Counted from the stretch's first letter, positions 10,646 through 25,600 are shown. The stretch: DNA of 64,000 nt from Mesostigma viride (GCA_009746045.1 RPFO01000114.1:188001-252000), one strand, 5' to 3'. Program-made: numbers and translations. The notes: generated by a model not told the origin, from the sequence alone.

Positions 10646-13600
10646 TCAAGCTTGTTGCTCGGGACCGGCGGAGGTGGAGAGGTGCTCCTCCTCTATCGCA
10701 TTCATCACGCCTAGAACGGTTTGCAACACATCCTTCGCTCAACGCATCGCTCTCACAACGACAACTCATCGGGGACTTGGCGAATACTCAGCCAAGGTGG
10801 TTGCCAGGGAGGGAGGCCGAGAGGTGTTCTCACCAATCCCCCGCCTCACCCCTTCAACCGTTGAGAACAAATCGCTTTCATTAACCGCTTGCCCACAGCA
10901 ACCATTCACCGGGTACTTTGCGAGACTCACTCACCCCTCGGCTGACAATCATCAACCACTCACGGGCCACTCACCAGGGTGCGAGATACTAGCCACCCTT
11001 ATTTCATGCAGTACATGGACTGATACTTTCCTGCACGTAAGTAATACCTGCACCGGATACTTTGCGACATACCCACGCCTCATGCTTCCCCTCCCTCGCC
11101 CCTCGATGCCGACTATTTCCACTTAATCACAGGGCGCCTTGCAAGACTCACTCGCCCCTCAAACGCACGGCTTCGCAAAGCAGCAGCCCCTTGTGGAAGG
11201 GGGTTGGCTTGCGATAATGTTAACCCCTCACAGCCACCTTTCGCGCAGCGGCTAGTTTGCAATTAACTGGGTGCTTGACCATGGCGGTTGCTAGGGAGCG
11301 AAGCAGGGAGGTGCTCAAAACTTATCTTTACACTTATTTACATGCATTTACACGTTGAAATAAAATATTTAGTAGTACTGTATAGTCTTCCACGCACCGG
11401 GTACTTTGCGATGACCCGGAAACGGAACTTGCACAAGGGGCACGTGTTGGTGACCTGCAGGGTGGGCGTCAGAGGAGGAGGATGAAGACGCGTATGCCAT
11501 GGGACATGGGCAGAGCGCGGACTTGTAAGGTGGGCGGATGCCCTGTGGGGTCGTTGCCGAGTTAAGGTGGGCCATGTGGGTGGGCCATGTGCAAAAGGGC
11601 GGATGCCATATGGGTGGGCCTTGTGCAAAAGGGTGGGCCATGCGGGCCATGTGCAAAAGGGTGGGCCATGTGGGCCATGCGCAAAATGGCGCATGCCGTG
11701 TGGGTGGGCCATGTGGGGTGGGTGATCAGTCGGCAATGGTTGGATTGTGCCAAGATGTCTTGGATGTGGGGAGCGTAAGCATTCGCGACAACAGCGTAAG
11801 CCTTTGCTCGCAAGACTCAAAACCTGCTTTCTCTCCAAGCGGGCTGGGTGCCGGCCAGGGCTAGGATGTTCAGGTGCCTGGTGGGTGGCAAAGTCGGGGT
11901 AGATGGGGATGACAAATAGGGGAGGGTTGGGGTGATGAGTTGAGACACTCTGCAACTTGGCATAAGCGTCATCGGCGTTGGTCGCCACGGGATGCCTGTG
12001 AAGTTAGTTGTGTGGAGTGCCAAACTGCCACGTGCATCAAAGGGTTTATGCGTAGCTGCTTTATGACTGGCAGAAAAGCACAAATGCTACCTTGCAAGAA
12101 TCACGGGGCACCATGTGGGGTGCAAGGGCGGGATATCGAGGGGTCCCATGCCTTGGCCATAACATGATTCGAAGGGGGAGCGCCAATGGCATCGAGATCG
12201 ATTACTTCATTACTCATTCAGCGATCGATCTACTAATTAATTCATTTACTTCATTAATCCTTGAGCGATCTATTAACTAATTAATTCATTTACTTCATTC
12301 ATCCTTCAGCGATCTATTAACTAATTAATTCATTTACACGTGGACTGCATGCGTCACGTGAGCATGAGTCCTCGGTGGGGGTATCCGCGGTGCACGGCGC
12401 ATTCCACATACACTGTTCGAAAACGGATTGGAGGCGCACACTAATTGGAAAGAGCTGAATGGCAAGGGACGATGTTGCCTTGTCGTACCCCCGGGTTCGG
12501 CAGTCGAGAAGGGAGCGTGCATGTGCATATAGAGGAACGCAACTGTGCGTCCTCCCAGAAAATAAGTGAGGAACGCAACTGTGCGTCCTCCCAGAAAATA
12601 AGTGAGGAATGCAACTGTGCGTCCTCCCAGTAAATAAGTGAGGAACGCAACTGTTTCATTAGATTGCAAACAAACGGCAGTCGCCTAACAGAGAACCTGG
12701 TAAACGGTGTTGCGTTCCCTGACCTCTCAACAGACGCACATGGAAAAAAATGATTATTGATGAGCAAATTACTGACAGTGTTGAATTAAGTAGCACAATT
12801 ACTTAGCAAAAAAGACACTGGGTTAACGTTTGCATCAGAACGCGGCCACAGTCATACCCCATGTGCAGCACATATCTAGTCACAGTAGGAGAACTGTAGT
12901 CAATCGAGTAGACCACAGGAGACCCAGCGAAGACCCAACAAAGGGAAAGCACATCAATTCTGTCCTTCCATATACTGCCATTTTCCTTTTGCGCCGAAAA
13001 GCAAACGCTAGTAGTGGTGCGGCACCGAGGTCGCGATGCTAGAGGGGAGGGTCTAGACGCATACCTGTGACCATTCATCAACGCAATCGAAACAGAACCT
13101 GCAAAAAAAATCACAATGACCAATCCATGAGAAAAAAAAACGACCAACCCATGTGAGTTAAAAGCACGGGATTAGAATGCTTGGCACACAAGTACTTAAA
13201 CTATGTCCAGGATGCACCGTAGAGCGATTTCATATGCTGATGATGTGAGGGATACCGGCTCCTCAGACTGTGAGGGAGCCATCATGGTGCAGGCACAGCT
13301 GTGGGCACAGTAACCCAGGGGGTAGGTGATAATGCAGTAAGCTTGCCAATAGGCAATAAAAGTACCAACTCTAACTCTAAGTTGCTTCCACGTTCCTCAG
13401 CACGTGCAAGGCTAGCATCATGAAACTTAGATAGCCAATATACACTTAGATAGCCAATACAAACTTAGATAGCCAATATACACTTAGCTAGCCAATATAA
13501 ACTTAGATAGCCAATATAAATGAAAAAAAACGTAGTCTTTAAAGCCCCAACCCATTATCCAACAAATCATAACTCAAGCACATGCACGACCCGGCCTACA

Positions 13601-16600
13601 TAAGAGATTCCAGCAACTTCCTCATGCGATTTCCTGACCAGATTCCAACCATTTTCGAAAGCAGTTTCCGTAAGCGTTTCCAGCGATTGCAGGACAAGGA
13701 ATGGCATCCAGCACTTGGGCATACGCGGCGACTTGGGCGAAGGATGGGGTCCACATGTGCAAAGAACGGGGCAATGCAGGCCATGTACGCGACGAATGAG
13801 GCCCAAGCATGGCATCGCACTGCTACGAAACCCACTTTGTCTCGGTATCCATCAACAGGGAAAAAAAAAAAAAATCGATGTTGCTGGGATCCAACAACCA
13901 CCTTCATCTTTGCGTAACTCACAACGAAGGGGGTCAAAAATAACTAACGCGGCAACCAGGGGGTGCACGACGTTGCAAAACCTTTCTGTTATTTTTGAAA
14001 TCTTTATGCATTTGTTAACTTTTATGAATAACCGTCTTGCGATTAGGGGCCAAGCGGTTGGGGCATACCTGCGACTGCAAGAAATGTTACGTGAGTATCG
14101 ACCTCCAGCATATACGTACTTGACCTGACCTGGCCAGCATATAGACGACAAGAGTCCAATCCTGCGGACCCCGTCACCAAAAAGGGCGACGGCGCCACGG
14201 CAGGGCATACCCACGGCATTACCCCCTCTTTCACTCTCTATGGCTTTGCTTGGGCGGGGGGGGGGCGGGGGGGGGGCATTGTGAAAATATTGTTGACGAC
14301 CCGCATCCGCATGTTGGAACCAAGGAGCGAATCACGCAGCGACCTGTCATGAAAATGCTACCACGGCGTGTGCCCGATTCGTCAAACCCTCTTTACATTC
14401 AGAATGATAATAACCACCTTTATATTTTAGGAACCAAGGGGACCAATCACGCGGCCACCCGTCATGAAAAGGGCGACCGCGGCGCGTGCCCGCGACATCC
14501 AACCCTCAGCGAAATAGAAATCAACCACCGTCAGCATATTGGGACCAAGGGGCCCCTCACGCAGCGACCCGTCATCGACAGGAGACCGCGGCGCGTCCCC
14601 GATGCATCAGACCCCCTTCAACCTCATGACGATAATGACCACCTTCAGCATGCTTATGGACAGGAGCCAAGGGGGCCCACCACATCGCAACCCGTCATGC
14701 AAAAGGCAACCTCCGCGCGTACCAGTGGCGGCAGCAGTCCAGCAGCCCTCGCTCTTGGACGGTGTCCATGCAGATGCCGCACGCCTGCAGGGCGTGGCCA
14801 GGTGGGGGTCAGGTGAGGGCCAGGTACGCAGACGACAACGTACAACGATGACAAATTATGGCCTACATTAGCAGCCGCCACAGGGAACTACGACGAGCTA
14901 AGAAGAAGGCCATAGTAGTTGATAATGATCGCTCCTTGCATCCGGCACGGCGTTTCCCATTCCGAGGCGGAACCGATCGACCCACGATCACATGTCACTG
15001 AGGGCAAGAAACCAGCTAGGAGCAAAGCCGGCCTGGGCCATGACCTGACGGCGGTGTGGGCATGGCCCAGTCGATGATGCAAACACTCGGCTGTGTGGGC
15101 ATGACCCATCACCTGATGCAAAGACATTAGGGCAGACCCATTGGAAGATCAAGCACTGCCGCAATCCGCTGGGTCATCCGATGGGGCAGGAATCATAAAG
15201 GGGTAAAGGACGCCCACCTCTCACACCCACGACTCTATCGAGACCCACCTTTGCTAGATAGAAACTGGTGCGATAGGTACCTAATACTTGGTATAGAAAC
15301 TGGTACGATAGGTGCCTAGTACTTGGTATAGAAACTGGTACGATAGGTGCCTAGTACTTGGTATAGAAACTGGTACGATAGGTGCCTAGTACTTGGTATA
15401 GAAACTGGTACGATAGGTGCCTAGTACTTGGTATAGAAACTGGTACGATAGGTGCCTAGTACTTGGTATAGAAACTGGTACGATAGGTGCCTAGTACTTG
15501 GTATAGAAACTGGTACGACAGATACCTAATACCTTGCACCCATCACAGCACCCATTACTTAGTCAATCTTAATTAATTAATTAATGACATGCGGTCCCGC
15601 TCCGCACAGTAATAGAAAGGATTGTAGCGCTTTTTACCCCTGCTTGAGGCACAACGAGAAGGGGGGCAGAAACACCCATCTTCCCTCAAGACCGAAAGGC
15701 AAGCCACAGCGGCACTCATCATAGCTACTAATTGCGTCTCGATCATGTGCACAGTCTGGGTCACATGGACAAGGAGAGTCTGCCGGTTCTGGCTACTGCG
15801 GGCGCACAGCACCCATGATGGCCACGCACCTCAGCCGTAGAGTCAGGATCGCTTGAAGCGCCACCGTTGCCCTGGGCGTCTCCGTGGCCTGTGCCCTTGC
15901 TCTGGCACCCGCGGCCGCCTGGCACCCGAAAAAACACAGCATGATCCGCGCGTCCAGCAGCAAGAAAGGTAAAAGGTACAGCAGGGGAGGCAAGATGCAA
16001 TGCTGCACTCCCATAACAAGCAATGCTGCACGCCGTAACAAGCAATGCTGCATGCCACAATAAGGTATGCTGCACGCCATCATAAGCAATGCTGCATGTT
16101 GTAAGCAATGCTGGACGCCATCAGCAATGCTGGGAGCGTGCCTCCGTGCATGCCTGTTGTTTAGCCGCACCGCCGAGATCATGTGTCTCCCGTGCATGCC
16201 TGTTGTGTAGCCGCACCGCCGAGATCATGTGTCCCCCGTGCATGCCTGTTGTGTAGCCGCACCGCCGAGATCATGTGCCCCCCGTGCATGCCTGTTGTGT
16301 AGCCGCACCGCCGAGATCATGTGTCCCCCGTGCATGCCTGTCACGTAGCCGAGATCATGTGTCCCCCGTGCATGCCTGTTGTGTAGCCGCACCGCCGAGA
16401 TCATGTGTCTCCCGTGCATGCCTGTTGTGTAGCCGCACCGCCGAGATCATGTGTCTCCCGTGCATGCCTGTTGTGTAGCCGCACCGCCGAGATCATGTGT
16501 CCCCCGTGCATGCCTGTTGTGTAGCCGCACCGCCGAGATCATGTGTCCCCCGTGCATGCCTGTTGTGTAGCCGAGATCATGTGTCCCCCGTGCATGCCTG

Positions 16601-19600
16601 TTGTGTAGCCGAGATCATGTGTCCCCCGTGCATGCCTGTTGTGTAGCCGCACCGCCGAGATCATGTGTCCCCCGTGCATGCCTGTTGTGTAGCCGCACCG
16701 CCGAGATCATGTGTCTCCCGTGCATGCCTGTTGTGTAGCCGCACCGCCGAGATCATGTGTCCCCCGTGCATGCCTGTTGTGTAGCCGCACCGCCGAGATC
16801 ATGTGTCTCCCGTGCATGCCTGTTGTGTAGCCGCACCGCCGAGATCATGTGTCCCCCGTGCATGCCTGTTGTTTAGCCGCACCGCCGAGATCATGTGTCC
16901 CCCGTGCATGCCTGTTGTTTAGCCGCACCGCCGAGATCATGTGTCCCCCGTGCATGCCTGTTGTGTAGCCGCACCGCCGAGATCATGTGTCCCCCGTGCA
17001 TGCCTGTTGTGTAGCCGCACCGCCGAGATCATGTGTCCCCCGTGCATGCCTGTTGTGTAGCCGCACCGCCGAGATCATGTGTCTCCCGTGCATGCCTGTT
17101 GTGTAGCCGCACCGCCGAGATCATGTGTCTCCCGTGCATGCCTGTTGTGTAGCCGAGATCATGTGTCCCCCGTGCATGCCTGTTGTGTAGCCGCACCGCC
17201 GAGATCATGTGTCCCCCGTGCATGCCTGTTGTGTAGCCGCACCGCCGAGATCATGTGTCCCCCGTGCATGCCTGTTGTGTAGCCGCACCGCCGAGATCAT
17301 GTGTCCCCCGTGCATGCCTGTTGTGTAGCCGCACCGCCGAGATCATGTGTCTCCCGTGCATGCCTGTTGTGTAGCCGCACCGCCGAGATCATGTGTCCCC
17401 CGTGCATGCCTGTTGTGTAGCCGCACCGCCGAGATCATGTGTCCCCCGTGCATGCCTGTTGTGTAGCCGCACCGCCGAGATCATGTGTCCCCCGTGCATG
17501 CCTGTTGTTTAGCCGCACCGCCGAGATCATGTGTCCCCCGTGCATGCCTGTTGTGTAGCCGCACCGCCGAGATCATGTGTCCCCCGTGCATGCCTGTTGT
17601 GTAGCCGCACCGCCGAGATCATGTGTCCCCCGTGCATGCCTGTTGTGTAGCCGCACCGCCGAGATCATGTGTCCCCCGTGCATGCCTGTTGTGTAGCCGC
17701 ACCGCCGAGATCATGTGTCCCCCGTGCATGCCTGTTGTGTAGCCGCACCGCCGAGATCATGTGTCCCCCGTGCATGCCTGTTGTGTAGCCGCACCGCCGA
17801 GATAATGTGTCTCCCGTGCATGCCTGTTGTGTAGCCGAGATCATGTGCCCCCCGTGCATGCCTGTTGTGTAGCCGCACCGCCGAGATCATGTGTCTCCCG
17901 TGCATGCCTGTTGTGTAGCCGCACCGCCGAGATCATGTGTCCCCCGTGCATGCCTGTTGTGTAGCCGCACCGCCGAGATCATGTGTCCCCCGTGCATGCC
18001 TGTTGTGTAGCCGAGATCATGTGTCCCCCGTGCATGCCTGTTGTGTAGCCGAGATCATGTGTCCCCCGTGCATGCCTGTTGTGTAGCCGCACCGCCGAGA
18101 TCATGTGTCCCCCGTGCATGCCTGTTGTGTAGCCGCACCGCCGAGATCATGTGTCCCCCGTGCATGCCTGTTGTGTAGCCGCACCGCCGAGATCATGTGT
18201 CCCCCGTGCATGCCTGTTGTGTAGCCGCACCGCCGAGATCATGTGTCCCCCGTGCATGCCTGTTGTGTAGCCGCACCGCCGAGATCATGTGTCCCCCGTG
18301 CATGCCTGTTGTGTAGCCGCACCGCCGAGATAATGTGTCTCCCGTGCATGCCTGTTGTTTAGCCGCACCGCCGAGATCATGTGTCCCCCGTGCATGCCTG
18401 TTGTGTAGCCGCACCGCCGAGATCATGTGTCCCCCGTGCATGCCTGTTGTGTAGCCGCACCGCCGAGATCATGTGTCCCCCGTGCATGCCTGTTGTGTAG
18501 CCGCACCGCCGAGATCATGTGTCCCCCGTGCATGCCTGTTGTGTAGCCGCACCGCCGAGATCATGTGTCCCCCGTGCATGCCTGTTGTGTAGCCGCACCG
18601 CCGAGATCATGTGTCCCCCGTGCATGCCTGTTGTGTAGCCGCACCGCCGAGATCATGTGTCCCCCGTGCATGCCTGTTGTGTAGCCGAGATCATGTGTCC
18701 CCCGTGCATGCCTGTTGTGTAGCCGCACCGCCGAGATCATGTGTCCCCCGTGCATGCCTGTTGTGTAGCCGAGATCATGTGTCCCCCGTGCATGCCTGTT
18801 GTGTAGCCGAGATCATGTGTCCCCCGTGCATGCCTGTTGTGTAGCCGCACCGCCGAGATCATGTGTCCCCCGTGCATGCCTGTTGTGTAGCCGAGATCAT
18901 GTGTCCCCCGTGCATGCCTGTTGTGTAGCCGCACCGCCGAGATCATGTGTCCCCCGTGCATGCCTGTTGTGTAGCCGCACCGCCGAGATCATGTGTCCCC
19001 CGTGCATGCCTGTTGTGTAGCCGCACCGCCGAGATCATGTGTCCCCCGTGCATGCCTGTTGTGTAGCCGCACCGCCGAGATCATGTGTCCCCCGTGCATG
19101 CCTGTTGTGTAGCCGCACCGCCGAGATCATGTGTCCCCCGTGCATGCCTGTTGTGTAGCCGTGATCATGTGTCCCCCGTGCATGCCTGTTGTGTAGCCGT
19201 GATCATGTGTCCCCCGTGCATGCCTGTTGTGTAGCCGAGATCATGTGTCCCCCGTGCATGCCTGTCACGTAGCCGAGATCATGTGTCCCCCGTGCATGCC
19301 TGTTGTGTAGCCGCACCGCCGAGATCATGTGTCCCCCGTGCATGCCTGTTGTGTAGCCGCACCGCCGAGATCATGTGTCCCCCGTGCATGCCTGTTGTGT
19401 AGCCGCACCGCCGAGATCATGTGTCCCCCGTGCATGCCTGTTGTGTAGCCGCACCGCCGAGATCATGTGTCCCCCGTGCATGCCTGTTGTTTAGCCGCAC
19501 CGCCGAGATCATGTGTCCCCCGTGCATGCCTGTTGTGTAGCCGAGATCATGTGTCCCCCGTGCATGCCTGTTGTGTAGCCGCACCGCCGAGATCATGTGT

Positions 19601-22600
19601 CCCCCGTGCATGCCTGTTGTGTAGCCGCACCGCCGAGATCATGTGTCCCCCGTGCATGCCTGTTGTGTAGCCGCACCGCCGAGATCATGTGTCCCCCGTG
19701 CATGCCTGTTGTGTAGCCGCACCGCCGAGATCATGTGTCCCCCGTGCATGCCTGTCACGTAGCCGAGATCATGTGTCTCCCGTGCATGCCTGTTACGTAG
19801 CCGCACCGCCGAGATCATGTGTCCCCCGTGCATGCCTGTTGTGTAGCCGCACCGCCGAGATCATGTGTCTCCCGTGCATGCCTGTTGTGTAGCCGCACCG
19901 CCGAGATCATGTGTCCCCCGTGCATGCCTGTTGTGTAGCCGCACCGCCGAGATCATGTGTCCCCCGTGCATGCCTGTTGCGTAGCCGCACCGCCGAGATC
20001 ATGTGTCCCCCGTGCATGCCTGTTGTGTAGCCGCACCGCCGAGATCATGTGTCTCCCGTGCATGCCTGTTGTGTAGCCGCACCGCCGAGATCATGTGTCC
20101 CCCGTGCATGCCTGTTGTGTAGCCGCACCGCCGAGATCATGTGTCCCCCGTGCATGCCTGTTGTGTAGCCGCACCGCCGAGATCATGTGTCCCCCGTGCA
20201 TGCCTGTTGTGTAGCCGAGATCATGTGTCCCCCGTGCATGCCTGTTGTGTAGCCGCACCGCCGAGATCATGTGTCCCCCGTGCATGCCTGTTGTGTAGCC
20301 GCACCGCCGAGATCATGTGTCCCCCGTGCATGCCTGTTGTGTAGCCGCACCGCCGAGATCATGTGTCCCCCGTGCATGCCTGTTGTGTAGCCGCACCGCC
20401 GAGATCATGTGTCCCCCGTGCATGCCTGTTGTGTAGCCGCACCGCCGAGATCATGTGTCCCCCGTGCATGCCTGTTGTGTAGCCGCACCGCCGAGATCAT
20501 GTGTCCCCCGTGCATGCCTGTTGTGTAGCCGCACCGCCGAGATCATGTGTCTCCCGTGCATGCCTGTTGTGTAGCCGAGATCATGTGTCTCCCGTGCATG
20601 CCTGTTGTTTAGCCGCACCGCCGAGATCATGTGTCTCCCGTGCATGCCTGTTGTGTAGCCGCACCGCCGAGATCATGTGTCCCCCGTGCATGCCTGTTGT
20701 GTAGCCGCACCGCCGAGATCATGTGTCCCCCGTGCATGCCTGTTGTTTAGCCGCACCGCCGAGATCATGTGTCCCCCGTGCATGCCTGTTGTGTAGCCGC
20801 ACCGCCGAGATCATGTGTCTCCCGTGCATGCCTGTTGTGTAGCCGAGATCATGTGTCCCCCGTGCATGCCTGTTGTGTAGCCGCACCGCCGAGATCATGT
20901 GTCCCCCGTGCATGCCTGTTGTGTAGCCGCACCGCCGAGATCATGTGTCCCCCGTGCATGCCTGTTGTTTAGCCGCACCGCCGAGATCATGTGTCCCCCG
21001 TGCATGCCTGTTGTTTAGCCGCACCGCCGAGATCATGTGTCCCCCGTGCATGCCTGTTGTGTAGCCGAGATCATGTGTCCCCCGTGCATGCCTGTTGTTT
21101 AGCCGCACCGCCGAGATCATGTGTCCCCCGTGCATGCCTGTTGTGTAGCCGCACCGCCGAGATCATGTGTCTCCCGTGCATGCCTGTTGTGTAGCCGCAC
21201 CGCCGAGATCATGTGTCCCCCGTGCATGCCTGTTGTGTAGCCGAGATCATGTGTCCCCCGTGCATGCCTGTTGTGTAGCCGAGATCATGTGTCCCCCGTG
21301 CATGCCTGTTGTGTAGCCGTGATCATGTGTCCCCCGTGCATGCCTGTTGTGTAGCCGCACCGCCGAGATCATGTGTCCCCCGTGCATGCCTGTTGTGTAG
21401 CCGCACCGCCGAGATCATGTGTCCCCCGTGCATGCCTGTTGTGTAGCCGCACCGCCGAGATCATGTGTCCCCCGTGCATGCCTGTTGTGTAGCCGAGATC
21501 ATGTGTCCCCCGTGCATGCCTGTTGTGTAGCCGAGATCATGTGTCCCCCGTGCATGCCTGTTGTGTAGCCGTGATCATGTGTCCCCCGTGCATGCCTGTT
21601 GCGTAGCCGTGATCATGTGTCCCCCGTGCATGCCTGTTGTGTAGCCGCACCGCCGAGATCATGTGTCCCCCGTGCATGCCTGTTGTGTAGCCGAGATCAT
21701 GTGTCCCCCGTGCATGCCTGTTGTGTAGCCGCACCGCCGAGATCATGTGTCTCCCGTGCATGCCTGTTGTGTAGCCGAGATCATGTGTCCCCCGTGCATG
21801 CCTGTTGTGTAGCCGCACCGCCGAGATCATGTGTCCCCCGTGCATGCCTGTTGTGTAGCCGCACCGCCGAGATCATGTGTCCCCCGTGCATGCCTGTTGT
21901 TTAGCCGCACCGCCGAGATCATGTGTCCCCCGTGCATGCCTGTCACGTAGCCGAGATCATGTGTCCCCCGTGCATGCCTGTTGCGTAGCCGAGATCATGT
22001 GTCCCCCGTGCATGCCTGTTGTGTAGCCGAGATCATGTGTCCCCCGTGCATGCCTGTCACGTAGCCGAGATCATGTGTCCCCCGTGCATGCCTGTCACGT
22101 AGCCGAGATCATGTGTCCCCCGTGCATGCCTGTTGTGTAGCCGAGATCATGTGTCCCCCGTGCATGCCTGTTGTGTAGCCGAGATCATGTGTCCCCCGTG
22201 CATGCCTGTCACGTAGCCGAGATCATGTGTCCCCCGTGCATGCCTGTTGTGTAGCCGAGATCATGTGTCCCCCGTGCATGCCTGTCACGTAGCCGAGATC
22301 ATGTGTCCCCCGTGCATGCCTGTCACGTAGCCGAGATCATGTGTCCCCCGTGCATGCCTGTCACGTAGCCGAGATCATGTGTCCCCCGTGCATGCCTGTC
22401 ACGTAGCCGAGATCATGTGTCCCCCGTGCATGCCTGTCACGTAGCCGAGATCATGTGTCCCCCGTGCATGCCTGTCACGTAGCCGAGATCATGCGTCCCC
22501 CGTGCATGCCTGTCACGTAGCCGAGATAATGTGTCTCCCGTGCATGCCTGTTACGTAGCCGAGATCATGTGTCCCCCGTGCATGCCTGTCACGTAGCCGA

Positions 22601-25600
22601 GATCATGTGTCCCCCGTGCATGCCTGTCACGTAGCCGAGATCATGTGTCCCCCGTGCATGCCTGTTGCGTAGCCGAGATAATGTGTCCCCCGTGCATGCC
22701 TGTTGTGTAGCCGCACCGCCGAGATCATGTGTCTCCCGTGCATGCCTGTTGTTTAGCCGCACCGCCGAGATCATGTGTCCCCCGTGCATGCCTGTCACGT
22801 AGCCGAGATCATGTGTCCCCCGTGCATGCCTGTTGCGTAGCCGAGATCATGTGTCCCCCGTGCATGCCTGTTGTGTAGCCGAGATCATGTGTCCCCCGTG
22901 CATGCCTGTCACGTAGCCGAGATCATGTGTCCCCCGTGCATGCCTGTCACGTAGCCGAGATCATGTGTCCCCCGTGCATGCCTGTCACGTAGCCGAGATC
23001 ATGTGTCCCCCGTGCATGCCTGTCACGTAGCCGAGATCATGTGTCCCCCGTGCATGCCTGTCACGTAGCCGAGATAATGTGTCTCCCGTGCATGCCTGTT
23101 ACGTAGCCGAGATCATGTGTCCCCCGTGCATGCCTGTCACGTAGCCGAGATCATGTGTCCCCCGTGCATGCCTGTCACGTAGCCGAGATCATGTGTCCCC
23201 CGTGCATGCCTGTCACGTAGCCGAGATCATGTGTCCCCCGTGCATGCCTGTCACGTAGCCGAGATCATGTGTCCCCCGTGCATGCCTGTCACGTAGCCGA
23301 GATCATGCGTCCCCCGTGCATGCCTGTCACGTAGCCGAGATAATGTGTCTCCCGTGCATGCCTGTTACGTAGCCGAGATCATGTGTCCCCCGTGCATGCC
23401 TGTCACGTAGCCGAGATCATGTGTCCCCCGTGCATGCCTGTTGCGTAGCCGAGATAATGTGTCCCCCGTGCATGCCTGTTGTGTAGCCGCACCGCCGAGA
23501 TCATGTGTCTCCCGTGCATGCCTGTTGTTTAGCCGCACCGCCGAGATCATGTGTCCCCCGTGCATGCCTGTCACGTAGCCGAGATCATGTGTCCCCCGTG
23601 CATGCCTGTTGCGTAGCCGAGATCATGTGTCCCCCGTGCATGCCTGTTGTGTAGCCGTGATCATGTGTCCCCCGTGCATGCCTGTTGTGTAGCCGAGATC
23701 ATGTGTCCCCCGTGCATGCCTGTTGTGTAGCCGTGATCATGTGTCCCCCGTGCATGCCTGTTGTGTAGCCGTGATCATGTGTCCCCCGTGCATGCCTGTT
23801 GTGTAGCCGAGATCATGTGTCCCCCGTGCATGCCTGTTGTGTAGCCGTGATCATGTGTCCCCCGTGCATGCCTGTTGTGTAGCCGTGATCATGTGTCCCC
23901 CGTGCATGCCTGTTGTGTAGCCGTGATCATGTGTCCCCCGTGCATGCCTGTTGCGTAGCCGTGATCATGTGTCCCCCGTGCATGCCTGTTGTGTAGCCGA
24001 GATCATGTGTCCCCCGTGCATGCCTGTTGTGTAGCCGTGATCATGTGTCCCCCGTGCATGCCTGTTGTGTAGCCGTGATCATGTGTCCCCCGTGCATGCC
24101 TGTTGTGTAGCCGAGATCATGTGTCCCCCGTGCATGCCTGTTGCGTAGCCGTGATCATGTGTCCCCCGTGCATGCCTGTTGTGTAGCCGTGATCATGTGT
24201 CCCCCGTGCATGCCTGTTGCGTAGCCGTGATCATGTGTCCCCCGTGCATGCCTGTTGTGTAGCCGCACCGCCGAGATCATGTGTCCCCCGTGCATGCCTG
24301 TTGCGTAGCCGTGATCATGTGTCCCCCGTGCATGCCTGTTGTGTAGCCGAGATCATGTGTCCCCCGTGCATGCCTGTTGCGTAGCCGTGATCATGTGTCC
24401 CCCGTGCATGCCTGTTGTGTAGCCGTGATCATGTGTCCCCCGTGCATGCCTGTTGTGTAGCCGTGATCATGTGTCCCCCGTGCATGCCTGTTGTGTAGCC
24501 GTGATCATGTGTCCCCCGTGCATGCCTGTTGCGTAGCCGAGATCATGTGTCCCCCGTGCATGCCTGTTGCGTAGCCGTGATCATGTGTCCCCCGTGCATG
24601 CCTGTTGTGTAGCCGTGATCATGTGTCCCCCGTGCATGCCTGTTGTTTAGCCGAGATCATGTGTCCCCCGTGCATGCCTGTCACGTAGCCGAGATCATGT
24701 GTCCCCCGTGCATGCCTGTCACGTAGCCGAGATCATGTGTCTCCCGTGCATGCCTGTTGCGTAGCCGCACCGCCGAGATCATGTGTCCCCCGTGCATGCC
24801 TGTTGTGTAGCCGAGATCATGTGTCCCCCGTGCATGCCTGTTGTGTAGCCGAGATCATGTGTCCCCCGTGCATGCCTGTCACGTAGCCGAGATCATGTGT
24901 CCCCCGTGCATGCCTGTCACGTAGCCGAGATCATGTGTCTCCCGTGCATGCCTGTTGCGTAGCCGCACCGCCGAGATTTTCTCCTAGCCTTCTAGGGTGA
25001 TGCCTGTTGATATACTACTCCCCTCGTCTCGCAGTCATTGACTTTGTCTCCTTGATAGACTGTGGCCACAACCCCTTGTGCGACGAATGATAGCACACGT
25101 CGGCGTGCAAAGAACTACAGAGAGCCACGTGGCACGGCTAATAACCGCGCGCCATGGGTGCCACGAATAACTGCACTGGGCACACCTTGGGGCGCGGCTA
25201 ATAATAGCACGAGTCGGCGCAAGGCTAATGCCAGCACACATTGGAGTGCGGCTAATAATAGCACGTGTTGGGGCAAGGCTAAAAAAAGCGCACCTTGGGG
25301 TGTCGCGAGCCGCCGCCGCTGCTTGTAGAAGGTGCTCATCTCCCGAAACGCACGCGTCAGGCGGGCCTGATGGAACAGATAACGACCAAAAAACAGATAA
25401 CAACCAAAGGGATGAAGGGGGTTCCAAAGTCCAAAGGAAAGCAGATCATGGTGGAAAGCGTGTGCATTGTTAAACGTGCATCGTTACATTTGCACTTCAT
25501 TACTACTAATTTTACTAACCTTCTTTTATAGTATTTTGTTACCACGAATTTACTATATTACCAGTTTACCAACTTACTATACAAAACTGCATGCTAGGTA

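Noticed and set aside
11338-11988. 216-codon minus-strand frame
   Set aside because: It extends the short exon 11949-11995 into Pro/His-rich repeat sequence; the splice to 10710 gives better protein.
13218-13285. Alternative first exon starting Met-Met-Ala-Pro
   Set aside because: The phase fits the second RING exon, but the exon at 14723-14784 fits equally and supplies the missing RING residues.
13567-13937. Overlapping 80-113-codon frames next to a poly(A) run
   Set aside because: Several frames look equally plausible, no domain is recognised and phases do not join the neighbours. Possibly an old retroposed fragment.
15573-15812. 79-codon minus-strand frame with plausible composition
   Set aside because: It could follow exon 15830 in phase, but the RING exon at 14784 also fits that phase and gives a clear domain.
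16141-24975. CRISPR-like appearance of the regular repeats
   Set aside because: There are no unique spacers; the units are contiguous variants of one another and the DNA is eukaryotic.
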